Assembly: GCA_943358395.1 (NCBI GenBank)
Contig: CALRGY010000004.1
Coordinates: 1-51,363, forward strand
Length of the DNA: 51,363 nt
Direction: 5' to 3'
Source: Candidatus Uhrbacteria bacterium
GTDB lineage: Bacteria > Patescibacteriota > Patescibacteriia > UBA9934
Below are positions 26,390-35,048 of the stretch, in pieces. The position numbers and the translations under genes were made by a program. Under the pieces are notes generated by a model that saw only the letters and a list, made by a program, of their open reading frames with translations, ran no database searches and was not told the DNA's origin. Position 1 is the stretch's first letter. The number at the start of each line of letters is the position of its first letter.

Positions 26390-26854
26390 TCAAGAAATTG
26401 CCTTCATGGCTAGTGCCATTTCCACGGCGCTCATGCCAGCTTCCCAGCCTTTTTTGTGGGTTCCAAGGGATCGGACTTCGGCTTGGGTAAGGTTTTCGGT
26501 GGTAAGAACGCCGAAAAGCACGGGGATTTCTGCGCCCAGTGCAACGTTCATGATGCCGTTGGCGCAAGCGTCGGCAATGTAATGATCGTGCTTGGTTTCG
26601 CCTTTAATGAGTACACCGAGGCAGATAATGGCATCGAGGTCACGTTGATCGGCAAGTGTAGCCGCTGCAACGGGAAGCTCAAACGCACCCGGAACACGCA
26701 CCGTCACCATGTTTGATTCTTTCACGCCACATAATGCCAACGCATTCACGCAGTCGGCAAGCATGGCGTCAGTCAGATTCTGGTTAAACCGCGCCGCAAC
26801 AATGCCGATGCGTAGGATAGAGCCATCGAGGTGGGCAAAGGTATTCGCTTGCAT
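26390..26854 (-). CDS. ribH: 6,7-dimethyl-8-ribityllumazine synthase
   Basis: LRIGIVAARFNQNLTDAML, VRVPGAFELPVAAATLA, DAIICLGVLIKGETKHDHYIADACANGIM, PVLFGVLTTENLTQA. Confidence 0.95.
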   Translation of the reverse strand: MQANTFAHLDGSILRIGIVAARFNQNLTDAMLADCVNALALCGVKESNMVTVRVPGAFELPVAAATLADQRDLDAIICLGVLIKGETKHDHYIADACANGIMNVALGAEIPVLFGVLTTENLTQAEVRSLGTHKKGWEAGMSAVEMALAMKAIS

Positions 26855-26910
26855 ATGAGAAAAACAGTACCATATGTTGTGCGAAGAATGGAGGATTTTA
26901 TGAACGCTCT

Positions 26911-27963
26911 ATGAAAAAGATCCTTTTAGTCATTTATGGAGGCACGATTTCGATGGTAGTGAAGGATAATAAGGTGATGCCAGCGGAAAATATTGAAGAT
27001 ATTAATAAGCTTCTCCCGCACATTAAAGATATTGCAGAGATCGAAATGCTCGTATTGGCGAACAAAGATAGCACAAACGTGAATCATGAGGATTGGACGA
27101 AGATTGCGTATTGTCTTTTTAGTAATAAAGATGCGTACGACGGCTTCATTATTACGCACGGCACCAATACGATGGCGTATACCGCGTCGGCGCTGTCACT
27201 GGCGCTGGGGGCACATTTTCCAAAGCCTATTGTGATTACCGGGTCGCAATTGCCGTTGACCGTGTACGGGAATGACGCGCGGTTTAATTTTGAAAATGCG
27301 GTAAAGACCGTTGTGGTTGCGGCGGAAGAAAATATTAATGAAGTCATGATTGTGTTCAATGACGTTGTGCTGCGCGGAGGACGTGCGCTCAAAATTAGTG
27401 AAAGCGCGTTCAGAGCATTTGCTTCTCCGGCCTTCCCATCGATTGCAGACATTACGAGTACCGGCATCCATTTTAATTACCACGCACGGAAGAATATTCC
27501 CGGGAGCGTTCCCGATCTTCGACCACATTTTACTCCCGGCGTTCTGAGCATCGATCTTACTCCAGGGCAGCTTCCCGACCTTTTTGAAGCCATTGTTGCT
27601 ACGGGAAAATGCAAAGGCATCATTTTGAAATCGCATGGTGCAGGATCGGTGCCCACGGGAGGATCGTATAATTTCTTGCCGTTTATTGAAAAAACTGTGC
27701 ATCAATATAAAGTTCCTGTGGTTGTTTCCACGAAGTTTATTGGCGGAAATTCATATAAAGAGGTGAATGATGAATGTGCGGTGCTCGCGATAGAGGCAGG
27801 GGCAATCCCGTCGGGCGATCTGACCGATGTCATGACGGAGGTGAAGATGATGTGGATTCTTTCGCAGGGCGCAAACAGTATCCCTGACGTGCGGAGCGGA
27901 ATTTTGCGCGAGTACTCTGGAGAGATTACTCCGTATAAAGTTGCAAAGCTGAATGAGGTGTAG
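26911..27963 (+). CDS. L-asparaginase type I
   Basis: KKILLVIYGGTISMV, GFIITHGTNTMAYTASALSLALG, PIVITGSQLPL, ILKSHGAGSVP. Confidence 0.92.
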   Translation: MKKILLVIYGGTISMVVKDNKVMPAENIEDINKLLPHIKDIAEIEMLVLANKDSTNVNHEDWTKIAYCLFSNKDAYDGFIITHGTNTMAYTASALSLALGAHFPKPIVITGSQLPLTVYGNDARFNFENAVKTVVVAAEENINEVMIVFNDVVLRGGRALKISESAFRAFASPAFPSIADITSTGIHFNYHARKNIPGSVPDLRPHFTPGVLSIDLTPGQLPDLFEAIVATGKCKGIILKSHGAGSVPTGGSYNFLPFIEKTVHQYKVPVVVSTKFIGGNSYKEVNDECAVLAIEAGAIPSGDLTDVMTEVKMMWILSQGANSIPDVRSGILREYSGEITPYKVAKLNEV

Positions 27964-28002
27964 CGGAGTGCTATAGTGGTTCTAGTCACCATGATTTCAT
28001 CT

Positions 28003-28506
28003 ATGGAAGAAAAAACCCTCATTGAAGCAACGGTGGTGTTTCCAGTACGGGAAGATGGTGCGGTGTTGCTGGGAAAGAAGGTGGCGAAGATTGGGATGGG
28101 GTGCTGGAATGGGTATGGGGGAGGACGAGAAGCGGGGGAGACGCTCGAACAGACGGCGATTCGGGAGCTGTATGAAGAATCTGGCTTGGTGGCAGAGGCG
28201 CAGGCGCTGGAAAAGATCGCCATTCTTCATGCGTATAATCATAAAACCGACGGTAGGGTTGTTCCGTGTGCGGTGCATTTTTACGTGGCACGGCATTGCA
28301 CAGGAGAGCCAACAAGCACAGAGGAAATGACAACGCCAACATGGTTTGCCATCGCCGATCTTCCGCTCACAGAAATGATGCCTGCCGATGCCCTCTGGGT
28401 TCCTGCCGCCCTCGGCGGAAAAAAGCTCATCGTCACCGTGCATTACAGCCCGTTTCAGAAAGAGATGCTGCAGCCGATTGAAATTGAGGAGGTTTTAGCG
28501 CTGTAA
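28003..28506 (+). CDS. NUDIX hydrolase, 8-oxo-dGTPase (MTH1)-like
   Basis: VAKIGMGCWNGYGGGREAGETLEQTAIRELYEESGL; start at MEEKTLIEATVVF. Confidence 0.9.
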   Translation: MEEKTLIEATVVFPVREDGAVLLGKKVAKIGMGCWNGYGGGREAGETLEQTAIRELYEESGLVAEAQALEKIAILHAYNHKTDGRVVPCAVHFYVARHCTGEPTSTEEMTTPTWFAIADLPLTEMMPADALWVPAALGGKKLIVTVHYSPFQKEMLQPIEIEEVLAL

Positions 28507-29160
28507 CACCCAGCGAATGTCCTCGATGGCATGATCGATATTCCGCATGCCTTGGCCGACGGGATAAAAGGTGGGGTATACCGGGTATGATTGGGATTTG
28601 ATGCGTAGTGGCATTGCGGATTTGCGTACGGCAGAGACTTTGATGGGCGCATCAAGAAGAATGGAGCTGACTTGGTTCCCAAATGTGATAATTCGTTGTG
28701 GGGCGATGACGGTCATTTCTTTGTGAAACGAAGGAAGATATGCACGAAAGACAGAGTTGGGGAGCGGTCGGGCATCTTGCTGCGTGCATTTGGCAAGATT
28801 CGTGATGTACAAGTCCTGATCGGCAAGCGATTGATAGATCTCGTGCGCAAAATCCAGGGTCCACTCAGAGGAGTGAAGGCGTTGGGTACGTTCGAAGATG
28901 TGTTTGGGGAGTACGCCAATCTGATAAAAAAGTTTCCAGATATTTTTCGTCCCAAGCCAAGGAGCGCGCAATCCCGTCCATGTTGGATCTGCGGCAACAT
29001 TTCGCCCGGGGGGATTCATAAACACAAAGCACGCTTTCGGTGAAGATACGCATCCTGCGCCGTAAATCGCGTTCAGATTAGGGTCTCCGAATTGTCGTTG
29101 GAGATCGTCGAACGACTGCTGAAGCTGCATCAATTGCATAGATAATGCGCAGTGTAACAC
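28495..29160 (-). CDS. Uracil-DNA glycosylase family protein
   Basis: KACFVFMNPPGRNVAADPTWTGLRAPWLG, LYITNLAKCTQQDARPLPN, ITFGNQVSSIL. Confidence 0.85.
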   Translation of the reverse strand: MLHCALSMQLMQLQQSFDDLQRQFGDPNLNAIYGAGCVSSPKACFVFMNPPGRNVAADPTWTGLRAPWLGTKNIWKLFYQIGVLPKHIFERTQRLHSSEWTLDFAHEIYQSLADQDLYITNLAKCTQQDARPLPNSVFRAYLPSFHKEMTVIAPQRIITFGNQVSSILLDAPIKVSAVRKSAMPLRIKSQSYPVYPTFYPVGQGMRNIDHAIEDIRWVLQR

Positions 29161-29209
29161 GCTGAATCGCCGCGATTATTGCAGCGATGCATGATACGAT
29201 AGAGCGAGT

Positions 29210-29734
29210 ATGATGAAATCCATTGCAGAATTTTATGAGGGCGCGCAAAGGCACGTTGGCTATGCTAATGCGTGGTTTGAGTACTATCGTCCCAAGGCGA
29301 TTGCCGATCATATATGTTACAAATGCGCATCATCGGAAGAATTTGAGCAGATGCGAACGATGCTTGAAAAGGAAAGTGTGTTTGTGTATCAATCGATTAT
29401 TTCCAATCGTCGGATTGCGATTATCAGGCTTAAGAACTCGATCGCGACAACGTTGGGAGAGGTTTGGTTCGTGGAATTAAGCGATCAGAAAGTAGACGGG
29501 AGCCAAAGATCGGAATTCGATCACATCGAGATATATCCAGAAACCGGATCGATGGAGGACCTTGTAAGAATTTTGGAGGAAAAAGGGGTAATTGTAGAAA
29601 AAGTTTCCCGTCCGCACCACACCACGTTCGACGTTGCCATTCATGAATCATTCAAAACGCGCATTGAACCAGAGGCGTTGATTGAGAAAATTATTCGTGA
29701 CGAACTGACGTGTTCGTCAAAGAAATCCCTATGA
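29210..29734 (+). CDS. YecM-like VOC-superfamily protein
   Basis: ADHICYKCASSEEFEQMRTMLEKES...ISNRRIAIIRLKNSI...FVELSDQK...FDHIEIYPETGS resembles YecM. Confidence 0.7.
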   Translation: MMKSIAEFYEGAQRHVGYANAWFEYYRPKAIADHICYKCASSEEFEQMRTMLEKESVFVYQSIISNRRIAIIRLKNSIATTLGEVWFVELSDQKVDGSQRSEFDHIEIYPETGSMEDLVRILEEKGVIVEKVSRPHHTTFDVAIHESFKTRIEPEALIEKIIRDELTCSSKKSL

Positions 29735-29816
29735 AATATGCATGAGTCATCATTATTTCCACGGAAAATACAAATCTTGATTTCTTTGATGGGCTTTCAA
29801 GATAGCCGGTGTCGTT

Positions 29817-31445
29817 CTAAAGATGCGTAGGGGTTTCCCAGATTTTGGTGCTGGTTTTTGGTGCGGCGGGGTACGCGCCGGTGATGGTGACTTTTCCGGT
29901 GAGGGCATTCAGTGCTGCGGTTTGTGAACCGCGGGTGAGGGTGTAAAACGATGTGCCTGGAACCAGCTTGAGGACGTAACTTGCGGTAAGGAATGTTGTA
30001 AAAACAGTGTAGTCGTAGCACGATCCGTCGGTGTACGTTACGCGCACGGCACCAGGGTTTGCTGGGGCAAGCGCGGTAACATACCCGGTGTTTACGGCGC
30101 TATATGTGCTGTAAACGGGGTGTGCGCGGTTCACAAAAAGCGTATTCGCCTCGTCGATAAATGCGTCACCATCGTTATCTTTACCGTCGTTACAAATCTC
30201 GATGCGATTATTGGGGTAAAGAATGTCGCTCGCGTTATTGGCGTAGCCGCTTGGTGCTGTGCTCGCGCAAAGGCTGACGGGGTATGCAGGATCACCGTAG
30301 CCGTCGCTATCAACGTCCGTGTAATACAGCGTGGTGCTTGAAATGGAAGCATCGGCATCATCGCAATCGAGGGAATTGGTTGCGTAGCCCGTGGGAGCAG
30401 TTGCTGCGCAAAATGATGCAGAAACTGTCGATCCTTTTCCGTCGCCATCCGCATCGCGATAATAGGCGGTGTACGTAGAAATGGTGGTATCAGCATCGTT
30501 GCAGTCAACGGTACTCGAAACGCCGTCGCCGTCAGCATCAGTCACAACCGGTGCGGTAACAGCGCACGGTACCGTGTAATTCCCAAACGTGCTTATCGCA
30601 CCATACGTGCTCGAAATTCCGTCGTCATCGGCAAGGACAAGCGTTCCAATATTGGATGTCGGGCAATTATCAACAAAGGTTACTCCCTCCCATGCTCCGC
30701 TGACAGGAGTGGGATACCAATGTCCGGATGTGTAATTTCCTGCACCATCATATTCTTCGAGTGTATCGTAGCCGTCGTACACCGCAAAAAGCGTGTCGGT
30801 ATCGTGGTTATAATCAAGATCCGAAAGATCGGTGTAGCCTTTGTAGGTAAGGACGACACCCTTGTATGTCATCGCTCCGGTAGAAAGATTTGGTTCAAAA
30901 ATATAAATGTCGCCATTGTACTGCCAGCCTGCATAAAATAATCCGCCGCTGACGGTGGTGCCGTAAGCATGGTCACCATCGGGCACCCAGGTGAGTGCTT
31001 CGAATCCGTATATTCCAATGGGGTAAATATGGCTTGCAACGCTCCACGTTTTGCCGGTAAGCGCACCGGTCGAGAGGTCGAATTCCTCGATGTCGCTTCT
31101 GTTTTCCTCCGCTAAATACACTTTTGTGCTTGAAGTATCGATAAGAGTTACGCCTTCCCAATTCCCCGAAGCACTCCAGGTATTGACGACGGTTCCTGCG
31201 GTTGAAAGTTCGGCGACTACTCCGCTGTCGCTTACCACAATGTACGTGCCTCGACCGGAGTGCCAAACAATGCCGCTGGGTTCGAACGTGGGCTGCGCCG
31301 CGATTAGTGCCGAGCCAATATTGGTGGGCGTGGTCGACCCTGGCCATGTACCGGCAAGAAGTGTGAGGGGGAGTGCAAGAATACACGCGGCAAAGAAGAG
31401 GGAGATGCGGTTCGTCATACGGGGATTTTTGGCAAACGATAGCAA
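29817..31445 (-). CDS. Secreted beta-propeller-like (SdiA-regulated/phytase-like) protein with MopE-type DxDxDG repeats
   Basis: Signal peptide; GIVWHSGRGTYIVVSDSGVVAEL..., then DADGDGVSSTVDCNDAD, DADGDGKGS, CDDADASIS, DVDSDGYGD, ICNDGKDNDGDAFIDE. Confidence 0.75.
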   Translation of the reverse strand: MLSFAKNPRMTNRISLFFAACILALPLTLLAGTWPGSTTPTNIGSALIAAQPTFEPSGIVWHSGRGTYIVVSDSGVVAELSTAGTVVNTWSASGNWEGVTLIDTSSTKVYLAEENRSDIEEFDLSTGALTGKTWSVASHIYPIGIYGFEALTWVPDGDHAYGTTVSGGLFYAGWQYNGDIYIFEPNLSTGAMTYKGVVLTYKGYTDLSDLDYNHDTDTLFAVYDGYDTLEEYDGAGNYTSGHWYPTPVSGAWEGVTFVDNCPTSNIGTLVLADDDGISSTYGAISTFGNYTVPCAVTAPVVTDADGDGVSSTVDCNDADTTISTYTAYYRDADGDGKGSTVSASFCAATAPTGYATNSLDCDDADASISSTTLYYTDVDSDGYGDPAYPVSLCASTAPSGYANNASDILYPNNRIEICNDGKDNDGDAFIDEANTLFVNRAHPVYSTYSAVNTGYVTALAPANPGAVRVTYTDGSCYDYTVFTTFLTASYVLKLVPGTSFYTLTRGSQTAALNALTGKVTITGAYPAAPKTSTKIWETPTHL

Positions 31446-31579
31446 AAATAAGGGATTCTTTCAATGAACGGAGCCATTTTGTTACGAGGCATTTATGATT
31501 CGTCTTGTCGCAGAGGGGGTAGGGCCATGTTTGTCACGTTTTGCTTCAACACGCGGTAGAATGTGGTGAAGGCCTTCAT

Positions 31580-32089
31580 ATGCGTATGGATCATCAGAAA
31601 AATACACGGCAAGAACTTGAGGAAACATTCGAAGAGCTCTTCGATAGGCTTTTCCGCTATCTGCGCCTTCGAATTCCCTCAAGCGAGGATGCGGAAGATA
31701 TTGTTGCAGAAATATTCACCAAAGCATGGAAGCGCGCTCATTCCTATGATTCGCAGCAGGGCACGATGCTGATGTGGTTGTTTGGAATTGCGCGACATGA
31801 AATTGCCACGTACTGGAAAAGTCACTCAATACAGCAGGTTGATTACGATGCGGTTGAATTCATGCTTCACGATGAGGGATTACGCACCGTACGACAAAAC
31901 GATGAACTTGATCTCGATCGCTTGCTGCAAGGGGTATCGGAAGAACAGCGAGCGCTCGTTATCCGGCATTATATCGACGGAATTTCTCATGCTGAAATTG
32001 CTCGTAGCGTTGGTCGTACAGAATCAGGAGTCCGTAAAATTGTTTCGCGTGCTATGCGAGTTTTGAAGAGTAGCGTGATATCCAAATAA
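31580..32089 (+). CDS. ECF-type RNA polymerase sigma factor (sigma-70 family)
   Basis: LFDRLFRYLRLRIPSSEDAEDIVAEIFTKAWKRAHSYD region 2 and HYIDGISHAEIARSVGRTESGVRKIVSRAMRVLK region 4. Confidence 0.9.
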   Translation: MRMDHQKNTRQELEETFEELFDRLFRYLRLRIPSSEDAEDIVAEIFTKAWKRAHSYDSQQGTMLMWLFGIARHEIATYWKSHSIQQVDYDAVEFMLHDEGLRTVRQNDELDLDRLLQGVSEEQRALVIRHYIDGISHAEIARSVGRTESGVRKIVSRAMRVLKSSVISK

Positions 32090-32092
32090 TTT

Positions 32093-33841
32093 ATGAACAC
32101 ATATATTCATCCCAACAAGGAAGAAGAACGAATGATGGATCGCGTCACCATTCCTCTCGGCGCCTCACATCGTGTTCGCGAAAGATTCATGACAGCGATT
32201 CATAAAAAACCGTCGAAACGCGTTGTGAATATTTCAGTGATGGTTTTTTCGGGAGCTTTTGCGGTTGTTGCGTTCATGATGGCAATGCAGCCAAGTACAA
32301 GTTTTATCACCCAAGCGATCGCAGCTTCTCGCGCGAAGGTAGAGATGATACAAGAGGGTGATGTGCGACATATGGTGACGGTCATGTCGCCGGATCCTTT
32401 CTCGTCGATGCACTATGACGACATTCGCGACAGTACACTCTCTGACGAATGGTGGTTGAGCAGCGATGCGAGTTCGTACGCCTTCACGTTTCAGCGCGAT
32501 AGTAACGATCGTGAAATATACAGTGAAAAAAAGATTATCCTTAATGGAAAAGAATACGTGACGCAGGAAAAGTACGATCTGTACCGTGCTGAAATGCAAT
32601 CTGCATCCACGAACTCGGTTGAAGCGAAGGATGAAGATGTGCAGACGGATGCTCAAGGAGATGAAGACGTGTCGGTGCTGGGCGAAGGTGCCGTTTTGGA
32701 AATGCGCATTCAAAATCTTCTCGGATTCGGAGTACAGAGAAATATTGTGCCAAATATCACGGGAGCGCTCGAAGAACTCGCCATGTCATCACTCGTCAAA
32801 GACCTCGGTAAACAGAGACGAGATGATCTGGGGAAGGTTTACGTATACAGTCTGAGCTACCTTGATGAACGTGATCCAGTAAATGTCATTACTCAGGGCA
32901 TCGATTATGTCTTTGATGCTGATACGAAAGAGCTAAAGGAAATTGATCATTGGACGCAGGTCAACGATGAAGCTCCGCAAGAATCCTCGATCACCAAGAT
33001 AGTCATCGATGAAGTTGTGAGTCTGAAATCTTTGGCGACGAATCCCTTCGATCCATCTGTGCACGGACTTGTGGCGATGGCAGAAGGTGGCGCAAGTGAT
33101 AGTCTCGTCACGTCGAGTGCGTTGATGATCAATCCGTACGAGATTCAGAACTTCAGATGTAAAGACGATTGTCAGAATCTTATCGTGACTAACTATCAGT
33201 CCCCGCTCTTTTCTGATCCAACATGTTCGACCTGTGATGAAATTCTTCTTTGGGCGAACATTGACGTAGAAAATGATGCTATTACTCTCATGGGCGAGAT
33301 GACTCTTCAAGGAAAGTTTGTTTCCATGCCGGATCAGATTTTGCTCCTCAGCGATTATCCAAATTGGGTAGGTCGCGCTTTCCCTATGAGGATTCATGGC
33401 ACAGATACCGTGCTCACCGTCATGTTACGTCAAGCAAACGAAGAGAATCTTCTCGAGAATCTTATTGCTGATGTAAAATGTTCGTCTGGCTGCGAAAACA
33501 TAAAAGTGGGGGTACAGCGAGACAGTGGTATCAACGAGCTCCTCATCGACACGTGCCAACCAAAACTATGTGACATGTTTTCCATTATTTCTACTCCGAT
33601 AATGGATGAAACGAACCGCTCTGAGGATGGACTTTGGATAGAGGAAAATAATTGGAAAGGCGGTTATTCTGTTAGCGTGTGGAAAATCTCGAGTCTGTTC
33701 GCTTTTAACGATGATCACGGAGAAGAGATTGTTCGAGTAGAGTATTCTCCCGATCAGACCGCGACCGGCAAGACGCTACACTTTAATCAGGTCGTCGATG
33801 GGCATGAACTCACTTTTGATCTGATATCGATGTGGCCGTAA
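32093..33841 (+). CDS. Single-TM protein downstream of the sigma factor, possible anti-sigma/regulon protein with duplicated Cys-pair module
   Basis: TM at VVNISVMVFSGAFAVVAFMMAM; CKDDC...CSTCD and CSSGC...CQPKLCD modules. Confidence 0.6.
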   Translation: MNTYIHPNKEEERMMDRVTIPLGASHRVRERFMTAIHKKPSKRVVNISVMVFSGAFAVVAFMMAMQPSTSFITQAIAASRAKVEMIQEGDVRHMVTVMSPDPFSSMHYDDIRDSTLSDEWWLSSDASSYAFTFQRDSNDREIYSEKKIILNGKEYVTQEKYDLYRAEMQSASTNSVEAKDEDVQTDAQGDEDVSVLGEGAVLEMRIQNLLGFGVQRNIVPNITGALEELAMSSLVKDLGKQRRDDLGKVYVYSLSYLDERDPVNVITQGIDYVFDADTKELKEIDHWTQVNDEAPQESSITKIVIDEVVSLKSLATNPFDPSVHGLVAMAEGGASDSLVTSSALMINPYEIQNFRCKDDCQNLIVTNYQSPLFSDPTCSTCDEILLWANIDVENDAITLMGEMTLQGKFVSMPDQILLLSDYPNWVGRAFPMRIHGTDTVLTVMLRQANEENLLENLIADVKCSSGCENIKVGVQRDSGINELLIDTCQPKLCDMFSIISTPIMDETNRSEDGLWIEENNWKGGYSVSVWKISSLFAFNDDHGEEIVRVEYSPDQTATGKTLHFNQVVDGHELTFDLISMWP

Positions 33842-33893
33842 GGTTTGGGCGGAGGTTGCGTTGATTGACGTAAGACAGGAATCTGCCAATACC

Positions 33894-34057
33894 AAGACAA
33901 CCCTTCACGCGAAGGGTTGTTTTGATTCACGTTGATGCGACGCTTGTGGCTCGAGCCAGTGACGGCGGGCTGCATGGGTTCAGTACCAAGTTTACTCGGG
34001 TCGTTAAAAAGATTTTTAACGATTTGTCAGATGGAGATTTTGAGGCATGTGGGTCGG
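33894..34057. repeat. R2: terminator-linked repeat copy
   Basis: aagacaacccttcacgcgaagggttgttttgattcacgttgatgcgacgcttgtggctcgagccagtgacggcgg...gattttgaggcatgtgggtcgg; near-identical ends to R3. Confidence 0.75.
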
Positions 34058-34091
34058 CAAACGACCAGATGATTCCGCTTACCTTTCGAAT

Positions 34092-34583
34092 CTATTTTCT
34101 TGCCACTGTGTGGGAGATGCATTCCAATGGAAACCTCTTGCCTCCAAAGTAATCCTTTACCATCTGCTTGATATCCAGATCCCTCAGCGTCACATTATCC
34201 ATTCCATAAATTTCATCCGGAGAAAACCAACGTATCTCCGTAACATCATCTTCAATTTTTTCGTTTGATGTTTCCGAAATTGTTCCAATAAAAATAATTT
34301 TGATTGCGTGGGGCGTGGCACCAATTTCATCTTCGATATCTTTTCGTGCCAATGAGTAAACACCGAGAAGGTATTTTGGTGTAAAGGTGAAGCCAGATTC
34401 TTCTAGGATTTCTCGTTGAACTGCTTCAATGGGACTCTCACCAACATCGATCCAGCCAGCCGGATGATTCCACTTGCCTTGATCAGGTCCTTTTCTTTGC
34501 GCCTCGCGAACTAAAAGAATTTTCCCTTCTCGCTCGAGAATACCTCCTACTACTCCGAATGTTTGCGTAAATACTCTTGGCAT
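34092..34583 (-). CDS. NUDIX hydrolase
   Basis: GWIDVGESPIEAVQREILEESGF nudix box. Confidence 0.9.
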   Translation of the reverse strand: MPRVFTQTFGVVGGILEREGKILLVREAQRKGPDQGKWNHPAGWIDVGESPIEAVQREILEESGFTFTPKYLLGVYSLARKDIEDEIGATPHAIKIIFIGTISETSNEKIEDDVTEIRWFSPDEIYGMDNVTLRDLDIKQMVKDYFGGKRFPLECISHTVARK

Positions 34584-34606
34584 ATTTTATTCACATCTTA
34601 ACATGA

Positions 34607-34800
34607 CAAAACAACCCTTCACGCGAAGGGTTGTTTTGATTCACTTTGATGCGACGTTTGTGGCCCGAGCCAGTGACGGCGGAGCCACATCGGTCGCGAC
34701 CGATGTGGCGGTGTACACGCGTTCAGTGCCCAATTTGTAGGGGTGTTGCAAGGGCTTTTCGACGACTTCGGTTTGGGCGATTTTGAGGCATGTGAGTCGG
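34607..34800. repeat. R3: terminator-linked repeat copy containing a perfect 26-bp palindrome (34684-34709)
   Basis: caaaacaacccttcacgcgaagggttgttttgattcactttgatgcgacgtttgtggcccgagccagtgacggcgg + GCCACATCGGTCGCGACCGATGTGGC + ...gattttgaggcatgtgagtcgg. Confidence 0.75.
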
Positions 34801-34852
34801 GTGTTTTCGATGTCAAAACTGGCACAAAGTGGAACACGGCCGGAGAGTAAAA

Positions 34853-34963
34853 TGAGACAAATGAGACACTACATACGGGGTATTGAGACAGTGTCTCATT
34901 CTGCATATTTTGATATTTTTGTTGGTCTTTTCATGCGAAAGCGACTAAAAAGCCACTGTCTCA
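34853..34963. promoter_or_regulatory. TGAGACA heptamer array and putative promoter upstream of the serine recombinase
   Basis: TGAGACA at 34853, 34862, 34884; inverted TGTCTCA at 34892, 34957; TTGAGA (34883) - 17 bp - TATTTT (34906) overlaps the central palindrome. Confidence 0.5.
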
Positions 34964-35048
34964 CTTTTCCGAGGCGTTTCGAGCGTAAAAGTTACCAACT
35001 CCAACCAGCCTGGACGCCCCACGACCGTTGCGGCATTCCTTGTGTTGT

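Noticed and set aside
26160-26490. ORFs such as GGGSEIRTRGPLRVSGFQDHRTRPLCDPSEG
   Set aside because: This is a translation of the antisense strand of the tRNA-Ser (UGA), a well-known artefact.
29900-30560. Possible tandem DNA repeat/minisatellite
   Set aside because: Explained by the protein-level MopE-like repeats in the 29817-31445 gene; DNA-level identity is low.
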